Assembly (NCBI GenBank): GCA_965277735.1
Contig: CBDIDO010000003.1
Span: 1,116,001-1,180,000, forward strand
Source: RH-AL1 sp965277735
GTDB lineage: Bacteria; Pseudomonadota; Alphaproteobacteria; Rhizobiales; Beijerinckiaceae
DNA: 64,000 nt
Reading direction: 5' to 3'
Positions 35,144-43,990 of this stretch are shown here, piece by piece. Numbering within the stretch: the stretch's first letter is position 1; each line of letters begins with the position of its first letter. A program made the translations under genes and the position numbers. The notes under the pieces were generated by a model. It made no database searches, was not told where the DNA came from, and worked only from the letters and a program-made list of their open reading frames with translations.

Positions 35144-37033
35144 TTAGACGCCGAGAGCAGGTGCTCCGTCCGTTGGTCGTCTAGTTCGGTTCTTTGCGGG
35201 ATTGGGGCTGTGCGGCGTAGGCGTGAAGCGCCACGCTTCGCCGGTCTTCGAAGCAGTGGTAGACTTCGCCGGCCAGGTCAAATCGCTTTTGCTGCTGGAG
35301 GAGACGGGAAGGCACCAAGATTTGGCGCGACTGAGCGCGATGCGCAGCATCGCATCCTCCTTGATACGCTTGCCGGTCGATCGCGCAGACCGGTCAGCTC
35401 TCGTCATCGGAAGGTGAACGGCAGCAAAATGCTGACCTTGCGCGGCGTGCACGGTCATGATTCGAACAGCGTCGACGTCGTAGGATCCGATATCGACCGT
35501 GGCCAACCCGCCGATCCCGTCAATCGCTCCGGCTACTTTTAGGCGGGCTAGTAGCGACGCTCCGCCGGTCTCGCCGAGGGCGTCCTGACTTTCGCAGACA
35601 CTGAGGGTATGGACAATCGCGAGCCGTGCAAGCGCAGCTTCTGCGCTTCGGGCGTCGTCGAGCGTCCTAAGGTAGTTGCTTCGCTCCAACAGCCACACGC
35701 TGAGCGCCATCCACGTGGACGCCCGGGGCGAGAGATCGCGCATGTGAGCCGCCAAGGTCGTCAACCCAATACGGCCTTGAGGCGAGAGAGGTGCCCTCGT
35801 TACATCCGTCCTTAACGCCGCGAGTGTGTGCGTGTGCCGACGCTTGGCGATCGCGAGCAGCTTAGCGGCGTCGCTTTTGAAAGCCCGATAGGGCGGAAGT
35901 TTGATCAGTCGCTCCAGCGCCCATTTCGCAACGTCGAGATCCCGATCCTCGAGCGAGGCGATGGCACAAAGATCGAGGACTTCGCGGCGTTCTGCGAACT
36001 CCCCGAAGTGCAGAACTGGGATGTCGACGGACTTTAGGTCCCGTGCCAAGGCCTTGGCACGGGCATTCGAGCGAACGAGGACTGCTTGGTCGCGCAGATC
36101 AATGCCCTGCATCGCGAGCGAACGGATACCTTCGGCAAGTGGCGTGCTGTTGTTGCTGCCCTTCGGGCGAGCGCCTTGCTTCAACGTGAACCTCGGCTTT
36201 CGGGGGACCGGGGAGCTTGCTTCGTGGCGGTCGAGATCGAAGCAAGCCGCTTGTAATGTCGTCTGAAAAGACTTGATGGCGTTAGCGCAAGCGCCGTCGA
36301 AGGCTCGGATTGACCCCATAGTGTTGCCGGTGCCGAAGACTCTCGACCCAGCGCGGCTCATGTGCGCAATGATTTCGATCGTTTCTCGGCGAAGATCTTG
36401 TAGGTCGTCGACCAGAACGTATTGGAAACGTTTCGCCAGGCGCCGGCAGACGCCGCTCGCGTCACCGACGAGTTCACGTGCAGTCGCAAAGAGATCGTCG
36501 CGGTCCGCGACGCCGCCTTGCTGTTTGCCTTGTGCGTAAAGCGCCTCGACGACGTCAAGGACATGATCCGGTGTACCGCCCTCCGAATCGCTGCCCTTCC
36601 GTCTTCGCGAGAGGGCGGCTGCTAGGCGTCGCAAGTCGCCGCGCGCGTTTTGAGGTAGCCCGGCCGAGTTCCGCTTCAGCAAGGCGATGGCCGCGGTCGG
36701 ATCAAGGACCCCGAAATTGAAGGGAAGGCCGGCACGCTCGGCGTGGCAGGCCACGACCTCGAATGCTAACGCCGTCTGGGTAGCGCACCACAGAACGGCC
36801 GCGCCAGTGGGAAAGCTGCTGGCGATCATGCTGCGAAGTCGATGCGCCGCCTGGTCGCTGTAGGCGACGACTGCGATGGCGCTGGCTGGCGTGCCAGCCT
36901 TCAACAGCGAGATCGCCTTTGCGGCAATCAGTGTTGATTTGCCACTGCTCGGTTGGCCCGTGACAATGGCGGCCACGCCGGTGTGGGCAAGCGCGTGGGC
37001 TTGCTCAGCCCGCAGAGGCGGCAGCTCAAAGCG
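35144..37033 (-). pseudogene. UvrD/Rep-like SF1 helicase, 5'-truncated and frameshifted near its end
   Basis: The frame has SF1A helicase motifs: Walker A GQPSSGKSTL, Walker B VLVDDLQDL, motif III GTGNTMGSIRAFDGA, motif V TVHAAQGQHFAAVHL and motif VI ALSRAK. Sequence upstream of the GTG at 36976 stays in frame to about 37033 and reads like the Q motif (LRAEQAHALAHTG), then meets an IS1182 remnant, so the true start is lost. Near 35330 a missing base seems to shift the tail: the other frame continues ILVPSRLLQQQKRFDLAGEV and ends at 35181. It lies 88 bases before tnsA. Confidence 0.75.
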
Positions 37034-37683
37034 TTCGGCGTCGACGTCGAGGCGACAACGGCGATCCGCCAGGCAGAGGTGACAGCCGCCAAGCGGATGA
37101 TCGAGCGCGCAAGGGTCGCTTCGACCTCTATCCGGCGCGGCTCGTCGCCGACAGCAGCTATGGTTCGGCGGAGATGCTTGGATGGCTCGTCTACGAGCAG
37201 GGTATCGAGCCGCACGTCAGCGTCCTCGACAAATCGGCCAGGATCGACGGCACCTTCTCGCGCGCCGACTTCACCTACGATCACAGCGGGGACGTCTACA
37301 CTTGCCCGGCGGCTAAGACGCTTTTCTGCAAGGGCACGCTGGTCAACGACGGCGCGACGCTGGACGTACCGCGCCAGCAAGTATGATTGCGACGTGTGCG
37401 CTCTCAAGCCCCGGTGCTGTCCGAATGCGCCGGCACGCAAGGTCCCGCGCTCGATCTACGAAGGTGCTCGCGACATGGCACGCAAGATCGGCGCATCGGA
37501 CGAGGCTACACATCCCGCAAGCAGATCGAGATGCTGTTCGCGCATCTAAAACGCATCTTGAAGCTCGATTGACTACGATTGAGAAGAACGTACGGAGCCC
37601 GCGACGAGTTCCTCCTCGCAGCCACCGCTCAAAACCTCAGGAAGTTCGCCAGCTCATCGCGACCTGTCCGCCGGTTCCAGCCT
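37034..37683 (+). pseudogene. IS1182-family transposase remnant (C-terminal half)
   Basis: Segments in several frames match IS1182-type transposases: DVEATTAIRQAEVTAAKRM, then RFDLYPARLVADSSYGSAEM, GWLVYEQGIEPHVSVLDKSA, CDVCALKPRCCPNAPARK, and IEMLFAHLKRILKLD. They are in the right order but interrupted by frameshifts near 37115, 37380 and 37510, and the N-terminal half is absent. The left boundary joins the broken helicase gene. No inverted repeats were identified. Confidence 0.8.
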
Positions 37684-37970
37684 AAGAAGGTCACGGAGCC
37701 TCGCGGCAGCGCGCTGGCAGCTTGAGAGCGCAGCCCCTTACCGGCAACCGCCGGCACTTCTTCAACGAAATCCGCCCATCGCGGTCATTCGCGGCTTCTT
37801 GCGGACTAATCGAAAGCGGACGATCGTAGACGCTGACGAAAACGCGCATTTAACAATCGCCCGCTCAATGAGTGTCAGCCCCAGCCTTCAGACACTAAAA
37901 CATACGGAAGAGCAGCCCAGCAAACCGAAGCCAGTTGATCCGGTTTAACGTGGTCGCCAAGCAGTTCTCT

Positions 37971-38180
37971 TTATCGTGTCTCGATGTCGAGGGGCTTTAG
38001 AGCGGTAGCAACCCTCGAGAGCATCAGCAACACCGACTTCCTTACGGAATCGTCCTCGATGGAGCGAAAAGCAGCAAGGAGTTCCAGACCCTCCGCGACA
38101 AGAAACTCGTCGAACTCGAGGGCGTCCGCTTGCTTGAACAGAGAAGCCGTACGGGTTTGCAAGTCGACGATCTCGCTCAT
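37971..38180 (-). CDS. small hypothetical protein (69 aa)
   Basis: This 69-residue frame from an ATG at 38180 is rich in helix formers (LQTRTASLFKQADALEFDEF, later VRKSVLLMLSRVATALK) and could be a small helical protein. No ribosome-binding site is strong and no family is recognised. It stands alone between transposon debris and a broken dehydrogenase gene. Confidence 0.4.
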   Translation of the reverse strand: MSEIVDLQTRTASLFKQADALEFDEFLVAEGLELLAAFRSIEDDSVRKSVLLMLSRVATALKPLDIETR

Positions 38181-38515
38181 GCACAGACTAAGCCCTGCTC
38201 AAAAAAATGCGACGTCGCTGTGAGAGATGAACGCATTTCGTTCGTGGGCAAATGGCCGCTTCGTCAAAAACCACCAGGCGAGTATATGGTCTCTGTCGGG
38301 CGGATCGCCTAGCCAGCTAAAGTATTGCAGCCAGGCAACGGGACGCCCGGCGCCTTGCAGTGGGTTTCGCCCTCGATCATTAATGCGTGCGCGTCTTGAG
38401 CTTCGCAGACCATCCGCTCTTATTTACGTGCGGCGTGATGATCTCCCCCCCGATCGCGTCAGCTTTTCGCCAAATCGTCTTACCCGTTATCTCTGCGTCG
38501 GAAACGGAGAGGTCT
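38181..38515. other. no gene recognised
   Basis: These 335 bases before the histidinol dehydrogenase remnant contain short frames only, with no family resemblance. They probably contain decayed sequence from the lost part of that gene or an old junction. Confidence 0.35.
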
Positions 38516-38857
38516 TCCTGCAACTACGGCGCCCTGTTCCTGGGCCGCGCACCAACGTCGCCACGGCGACAAGGTGATCGGCATCAATCACACGCTGCCG
38601 ACGAAGAAGGTCGCGCGCTACACGGGCGGCCTGTGGGTCGGCAAGTTCCTCAAGACCTGCACTTACCAGCGCGTCCTCATCGACGAGGATTCCGCGTCGA
38701 TCGGCGAAATTGCTGGCGGCTCTGCGCGCTCGAAGGCTTCGTCGGGCACGGCGAGCAGGCGAACCTGCGCGTCCGGCGATATGGCGGTCGGAACATCCGT
38801 GCAGAGCGGGCGGCCAAGAGCGAAGGTGGACGCGAAGCCACCGTCCCCGGCCAGTAG
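38516..38857 (+). pseudogene. histidinol dehydrogenase family remnant (C-terminal part)
   Basis: Fragments in shifting frames read NYGALFLG, then PRTNVAT, then GDKVIGINHTLPTKKVARYT with GGLWVGKFLKTCTYQRVL, then RLCALEGFVGHGEQANLRVR. These are the order and wording of the C-terminal third of HisD-family dehydrogenases, including the NHTLPT and ARYTGGLWV motifs. At least two frameshifts are present; the one near 38712 fits loss of a single T. The N-terminal two thirds are missing. The relatives may be sulfopropanediol or similar alcohol dehydrogenases, not histidine synthesis. Confidence 0.75.
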
Positions 38858-38884
38858 TGTCGAGGGCGTCCGGCTGTAGCAGCG

Positions 38885-39769
38885 CTAGGATTTCTCGCCG
38901 CGGTTCTCGTCGCTGGCCCACTTACGCTCGAAGGCCCAGACGTCCTCGAAACCAATCAAGGAGTTGAACTCTTTGAACGAGAACAACGGGACGTCCGGAT
39001 GGATGGAGGTTCCTGTCGCCTTCAGCGTCGCGAGGGCGCGTTCGACGGCGTGCGCTGCCGCCAGGCCGGTCGTCGCCGGAAAGATCGCGAGACTATAGCC
39101 GATGTCGGCGAGCTCGGCGGCGCTGCGGATCGGCGTCAACCCGCCGTCGGCCATGTTCGCCATGGTCGGCTTTCGCAGCCGGCGGCAGACTTCGCGCATC
39201 TCGACTTCGCTCTCCAGCGCCTCGACAAACAGGACGTCGGCGCCGGCTTCGCCATACGCCTCGGCACGCGCCAGGGCCGCTTCGAAGCCATGGGTCTGGC
39301 GCGCGTCGGTCCGCGCGATGATCAGCGTCTCGGGACTGCGGCGCGCATCGCACGCGACCTTGATCTTCTCGACCATGTCGGCCGTCGGCACCACACGCTT
39401 GAACGGTGTGTGGCCACACTTCTTCGGGAACTCCTGATCCTCCATCTGGATGGCGATCACGCCCGCTTCCTCGTAGCCCTGCACAGTATGATGGACGTTG
39501 AGGAGGCCGCCGTATCCGGTGTCGGCATCGGCGACGACGCCCGCTTCGACGGTGCGGCAAAGCGTCCGTACGCGATCGACCATCTGCGTGTAGGTGGTGA
39601 TGCCGGCATCGGGGAGACCGTGCGCGGACGCCGGCATCCAGTAGCCAGAGGCATAGGCGAAGTCGAAGCCCATGCGGTTGAAGATGACGGCGGAGATCAT
39701 GTCGTGGAGGCCCGGTGCGACCACGAAGGTCTTGGCCGCCAACGCGTCACGAAGGCTCCGCTTTGGCAC
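38885..39769 (-). CDS. isocitrate lyase/PEP mutase family C-C lyase
   Basis: This 294-residue protein has the family catalytic loop KKCGH (PKKCGHTPFKRVV), the metal-binding DADTGYGG and IQMEDQE motifs, and the RTDAR strand. The family includes methylisocitrate, dimethylmalate and citramalate-type lyases and oxaloacetate decarboxylases. It lies 3 bases after a LeuD-like gene and is co-transcribed with LeuC/LeuD-like genes, so it may cleave the hydroxy acid that the hydratase forms, as 2,3-dimethylmalate lyase does in nicotinate breakdown (inference). A paralogue is at 61611. Confidence 0.88.
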   Translation of the reverse strand: MPKRSLRDALAAKTFVVAPGLHDMISAVIFNRMGFDFAYASGYWMPASAHGLPDAGITTYTQMVDRVRTLCRTVEAGVVADADTGYGGLLNVHHTVQGYEEAGVIAIQMEDQEFPKKCGHTPFKRVVPTADMVEKIKVACDARRSPETLIIARTDARQTHGFEAALARAEAYGEAGADVLFVEALESEVEMREVCRRLRKPTMANMADGGLTPIRSAAELADIGYSLAIFPATTGLAAAHAVERALATLKATGTSIHPDVPLFSFKEFNSLIGFEDVWAFERKWASDENRGEKS

Positions 39770-39772
39770 GCG

Positions 39773-40468
39773 TTACGCTCCTTGTATTTGAGGATTGTAT
39801 TCGACGGGCGATCCCGACGTTCGGGATATCGCGTCCTCGCCGGCGAGATCGGCGAAGCATCCGAGTTGATCCGGTTGCAGGAACAGCCAGGGGCGGGTGG
39901 CGCGATGTGAACGCTCGAAGCGCTCGATGTCCTCCAGATCGCTCTCGAGGATTGTTCCGATCTCGTCGAGACCTTTCAGCAGCGCATCGCGGCGTTCCGG
40001 ATCGACATCGAAACCGATGGTCGTGTCGGCGAAGCTGATCGTTTGCGTCTCGAGATCGACGGTCACGGCCTGCGCGGCATTGGCTGCGCGGACGAGCGCG
40101 CCGTGCTCGCTTTGCGCGACGACGATCGGCAGGACGCCGTTCTTGAAGCAGTTGGCATAGAAAATTTCGCCGAAGCTCGGGGCGACGACGCACCGGATGC
40201 CGAAATCCGCCAACGCCCATACGGCCTGCTCGCGACTCGAGCCGCATCCGAAATTGGGGCCGGCGACGAGGATCTCCGCGGCATCGTAGGGCGCCTTGTC
40301 CAGCACGAAGGCGGGTCCGCTGCCGTGGCGCTTCTCGTTGAAGAGCTGCGCTCCCAGCCCCTCCTTGTTCGGTAACAGCAGGAAGCGCGCCGGAAAGATG
40401 ATGTCGGTGTTCATGTCGGCCTCGACGTAGGGCGCCGCGACGCTGGTCACCGTCCTAAAGGACCTCAT
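39773..40468 (-). CDS. LeuD-like small subunit of an aconitase-family hydratase
   Basis: This 231-residue protein has the swivel-domain features of the small subunit: DMNTDIIFPARFLL, NFGCGSSREQAVWAL and FYANCFKNGVLPI. The ATG at 40468 overlaps the stop of the LeuC-like gene (ATGA). The family covers isopropylmalate isomerase, citraconate hydratase and dimethylmaleate hydratase. The missing leuA/leuB genes and the adjacent lyase gene argue for a catabolic hydratase. The C-terminal 45 residues are longer than in typical LeuD. Confidence 0.9.
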   Translation of the reverse strand: MRSFRTVTSVAAPYVEADMNTDIIFPARFLLLPNKEGLGAQLFNEKRHGSGPAFVLDKAPYDAAEILVAGPNFGCGSSREQAVWALADFGIRCVVAPSFGEIFYANCFKNGVLPIVVAQSEHGALVRAANAAQAVTVDLETQTISFADTTIGFDVDPERRDALLKGLDEIGTILESDLEDIERFERSHRATRPWLFLQPDQLGCFADLAGEDAISRTSGSPVEYNPQIQGA

Positions 40469-41889
40469 CGCGCGTCCTCCAGGCGCCGCACGTCGCAGAG
40501 TCGGCCCGCGAGCGCGGCAGCCGCGGCCATCGGCGGGCTCATGAGGTGCGTCCGGCCACCGACGCCCTGGCGGCCCTCGAAGTTGCGGTTGGAGGTCGAG
40601 GCGCATCGATCGCCCGGGGCCAGCCTGTCGTCGTTCATCGCGACGCACATGGAGCAGCCGGACGCCCGCCACTCGAAGCCGGCCTCGCGGAAGACGCGGT
40701 CGAGCCCTTCCCCCTCGGCTGATTCGCGAACGGCGGCGGAGCCCGGCACGACGATGCCGACAACAGAATCGGCGATCCGGCGTCCGCGGACGACGTCCGC
40801 CGCGAGGCGTAGGTCCTCCAGCCGGCCGTTGGTGCAGGAGCCGATAAAGACCCTGTTGATGGCGATCTCGTCGAGCGGCGTGCCGGGTCGCAACGCCATG
40901 TAGTCGAGGCTCCGCTTCATCCGCGCGCGCTTCAGCGGATCGGATTCGTGGTCCGGGTCCGGCACGCGATCCGTCACCGGCGCGGCCTCCTCCGGCGTCG
41001 TGCCCCAGGTGACGTGCGGGGACAGGGCCAACACGTCGATCGTGACCTCGCGATCGAAGACAGCGTGCGCATCGCCAGCGAGCCGCATCCAGTCGGCCAC
41101 GGCGCGGTCCCAGGCGTCGCCGCGTGGCGCGAGAGGTCTGCCCTCGAGGTAAGCGAAGGTCGTCTCGTCCGGCGCGATCATGCCGACGCGGCTGCCGGCC
41201 TCGATCGACATGTTGCACAGCGTCATCCGCTGCTCCATCGACAACGTGGGGATCGCGCTCCCGGAATACTGGAGTGCATAGCCGACACCGCCGCTGACCC
41301 CGACGCGCGCGATCAGGGCGAGGATGATGTCCTTGGCCTGCACGCCGAGCGGCAGGCACCCCTCGAGGTTGACCCGGAAGTTCTTCTGCTTGCGCTGGCG
41401 CAGGGTCTGCGTCGCGAGCACGCATTCGCACTCGCTGGCACCGATCCCGAACGCCAGGGCGCCAAAGGCACCGTGCGTGCACGTATGGCTGTCGCCACAG
41501 ACAAGCACGCTGCCGGGCAGCGTGAAGCCGAGTTCCGGCCCGATGATATGCACGATACCATGGCGACGGTCTCGCATCGGGATGTAGGGGATCGCGTGCC
41601 GCGTCGCGTTGCCGACGAGCCGCGATACTTGCTTCGCGGCCAAACCGTCAGGCAGCGGACGATCCCGGCGGATCGTAGGGACTGCATGATCGGCGACGGC
41701 GACATGGGCATCGGGCCGGCGTACATGCCGCCCCTCCGTCTCCAGGCATTCGAACGCCTGCGGGCTCGAGACCTCCTGGACGAGATGACGGTCGATGTAG
41801 AGGAGCGTCGAACCATCGGCATAGGCCTTGACCGCATGCGCGCTCCAGACCTTGTCGTACAATGTTTTGCCGGTCGTTGCCGCCTGCAT
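40465..41889 (-). CDS. LeuC-like large subunit of an aconitase-family hydratase
   Basis: This 474-residue protein carries the [4Fe-4S] cysteines in GSCTNGR and the CSMC pair (ASGCSMCVAMN), and the substrate motifs GDSHTCTHGAFGALAFGIG. The ATG at 41889 gives the usual LeuC length (TLYDKVWSAH start); in-frame sequence upstream lacks family resemblance. The partner small subunit overlaps its stop. In this context it probably hydrates an unsaturated dicarboxylate to a hydroxy acid, which the following lyase splits. No strong ribosome-binding site is seen. Confidence 0.9.
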   Translation of the reverse strand: MQAATTGKTLYDKVWSAHAVKAYADGSTLLYIDRHLVQEVSSPQAFECLETEGRHVRRPDAHVAVADHAVPTIRRDRPLPDGLAAKQVSRLVGNATRHAIPYIPMRDRRHGIVHIIGPELGFTLPGSVLVCGDSHTCTHGAFGALAFGIGASECECVLATQTLRQRKQKNFRVNLEGCLPLGVQAKDIILALIARVGVSGGVGYALQYSGSAIPTLSMEQRMTLCNMSIEAGSRVGMIAPDETTFAYLEGRPLAPRGDAWDRAVADWMRLAGDAHAVFDREVTIDVLALSPHVTWGTTPEEAAPVTDRVPDPDHESDPLKRARMKRSLDYMALRPGTPLDEIAINRVFIGSCTNGRLEDLRLAADVVRGRRIADSVVGIVVPGSAAVRESAEGEGLDRVFREAGFEWRASGCSMCVAMNDDRLAPGDRCASTSNRNFEGRQGVGGRTHLMSPPMAAAAALAGRLCDVRRLEDAR

Positions 41890-42116
41890 GGCCTGACGCG
41901 TCCCAAAGATGCTTGCGAGACCCGTATGCTCGCGCGATCTGCACGAGCCAGGGCGTAGGCCGCTGCGTGCGCCGCGACTGCCAGCCGAAGGTCGACTATC
42001 CGCCAGGCGGATAAGGCCTCCCCCCGGATCGCTATCCGCCAGGCGGCGCCGCGGCACATGAGCATGGCATTGCGCCGCCTCCCGGTGGAGAAATCTCGCT
42101 GTCAAAGGAGATCATC

Positions 42117-43004
42117 TTGGACGCTATGTCCTCGTCAATCGGCCTCGACGGTCGGTTTGCCATCGTGACCGGCGGCGCCAGCGGGATCGGCCTGGCCTGC
42201 GCGAAGCTTCTCCGACGGCGCGGTGCGCGGGTGGCCGTCGTCGACGTGAATGCGCAGTCGCTCGAGCAAGCCTGCCATGGCGAGCCGGGCTTCCTGCCCG
42301 TGCTCGCAGACAATCGCTCCATAACGTCGATCGAAGCCGCATTCGCCGGCATCCGATCGAAGACCGAGAGGATCGACGTCTTCGTGAACTCCGCCGGTGT
42401 CAGCGGCTTCTCCCTACCGATCGATGCCATCGGCGAAGACGACTTCGACCGCATGATGGCAACCCATGTGAAGGGCGCCTTCTTCTGGGTTCGCGCGGCG
42501 CTGCCGCATAAGGCGGATGGCGGCCGCATCATCAACATCGCGTCCGATTTCGCGATGACCGGCTTCCCGAGCATGAGCCACTATGTGGCCGCCAAGTCCG
42601 CTCTGCTCGGCCTCACGAAGGCCTGGGCGCGGGAGTTCGCCGCTCGCAGGATCACCGTGAATGCCGTCGCGCCGGGACTGATCGCGACGCCGATGACCCG
42701 CGAGAGCCTCGGTGAGGCCGCGCTCGGCGATCGTGGCGAGCGCATCCCGCTCGGTCGGCTGGCCCTGCCCGAAGAGATCGCCTTTGCGGTCGCTTGGCTC
42801 GCCAGCGCCGAAGCCGCCATGATGACCGGGCAGACCTTGAGCCCCAACGCGGCAACTCGATCGTCGGGATATGAGCGGTCGAAGATCGCTCCGCCTTATG
42901 GATGCCGGAGCGCCTCTAGCCCGATCGGGGTGTCGATCATGCCCGGCACGTCGGCCGCCGCGGCCGCCGTCATGCGCTCGTCCTTGACGTGGACCTCGGC
43001 CTGA
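42117..43004 (+). CDS. short-chain dehydrogenase/reductase, probable C-terminal frameshift
   Basis: This SDR has TGGASGIG near residue 20, NSAG, and YVAAK as the YxxxK motif with Ser in NIASDF. A TTG at 42117 stands 6 bases behind AAGGAG. The normal ending for this kind would be SPNGGNSIVGI followed by a stop, but a missing G near 42847 moves the frame, and the protein runs on with 43 odd residues to 43004. The unshifted stop would be at 42874, 22 bases before the stop of the gene on the other strand. The substrate is unknown. Confidence 0.8.
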   Translation: MDAMSSSIGLDGRFAIVTGGASGIGLACAKLLRRRGARVAVVDVNAQSLEQACHGEPGFLPVLADNRSITSIEAAFAGIRSKTERIDVFVNSAGVSGFSLPIDAIGEDDFDRMMATHVKGAFFWVRAALPHKADGGRIINIASDFAMTGFPSMSHYVAAKSALLGLTKAWAREFAARRITVNAVAPGLIATPMTRESLGEAALGDRGERIPLGRLALPEEIAFAVAWLASAEAAMMTGQTLSPNAATRSSGYERSKIAPPYGCRSASSPIGVSIMPGTSAAAAAVMRSSLTWTSA

Positions 43005-43839
43005 TGCCTCAGGCTCGGCTCGTAGGCGGCGATCGCCAGATCGGGATCGAACTTCGGAAACAGCATCGCGTTCTCGGTCGCGCGCGAGGTTTTGAACCAG
43101 CGCTCGAAGATCGCGAGGTTCGCCGACCACCGTCATCCCGCTGCTGATCCGCAAGGACCTGTGGGAGTCCGGCGCCGCCCGCAGCGGCAAGGACCTCAAG
43201 AACCGGGTCATCTCGACGAACTCGCCGGGCGGCAGCATCGAGTACAAGCTCGCGCTGATCCTCGAACGATACGGCCTGCGGCTGAGCGACGAGCGCGTGT
43301 CCGGCCTCGGCATGCCGGACACCCTCGTGGCGCTTCAGAAGGCGATCGACGCGGCGATCATCGGCGAGCCCTTTGCGACCGACGCGGTCCAGCGCGGCAT
43401 CGCCGTCCTCGACGTCGACGACTCGAAGGTGGCGGTCGGCGACCTCGGCTCGGTGCTCATCTTCAACACGACCTTCATGAAGAAGCGCCGGATGCTCGGC
43501 CATGGAGCCGACGATTTTGAGATCGAGGCCGCGAAAGCCGGCGTTGTACAGCGACACGCCGGTTGCGGTCGCGCCGATATCGGTCTGGCCGTTCGCGGTC
43601 ATGTTGATCGAATCTGTCGCGAGCGGCGTCGAGATGATCTGCGCGTCGATCCTCTCGTCTTTGAAATAGCCTTTGTCGGCGGCGATGAAGACGGGCGACA
43701 TTGACAAGCCGACGACGGCGGAGACCGTCACCTTGTCGAGCGCGGCCGCCGACGCGCATGGGGAGATCAGCCCGATACTGAGGCAGACGACTCGCGACAC
43801 GACCTTGATCGTAGGCGAGAGTATTTCGGCGCCAGCCAT
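42896..43839 (-). pseudogene. SsuA/NMT1-type ABC binding protein gene scrambled by internal inversion
   Basis: Three pieces match the intact paralogue at 50972-51979. On the minus strand, 43839 to about 43490 codes for the signal peptide and N-terminal domain (through TANGQTDIGATATGVSLYNA and SMAEHPA). On the plus strand, about 43118-43490 codes for the middle (TTVIPLLIRKDLWESG to GSVLIFNTTFMKKRR). On the minus strand again, about 43115-42896 codes for the C-terminus (ANLAIFERWF to PSLRHQAEVHVKDERM). The central 375 bases are therefore inverted and about 25 codons lost. The gene cannot give a working protein. Confidence 0.85.
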
Positions 43840-43990
43840 GTCAACACCAAGTTGGACTGACCCGCTCGACGCAAGCAAATCGGAAACCAGTCGCGCGATT
43901 GAAAAGCTGTTATGCGCGGCGAGGCGACAAAGCCTCGGCCTTATGACCCGGACCTTGCATGAGCACGACGATCAGGCTCGGTGGGACGAA

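Noticed and set aside
40465..41889. Leucine biosynthesis operon
   Set aside because: No leuA or leuB nearby, and a KKCGH lyase is co-transcribed; a catabolic hydratase fits better, though LeuCD cannot be fully excluded.
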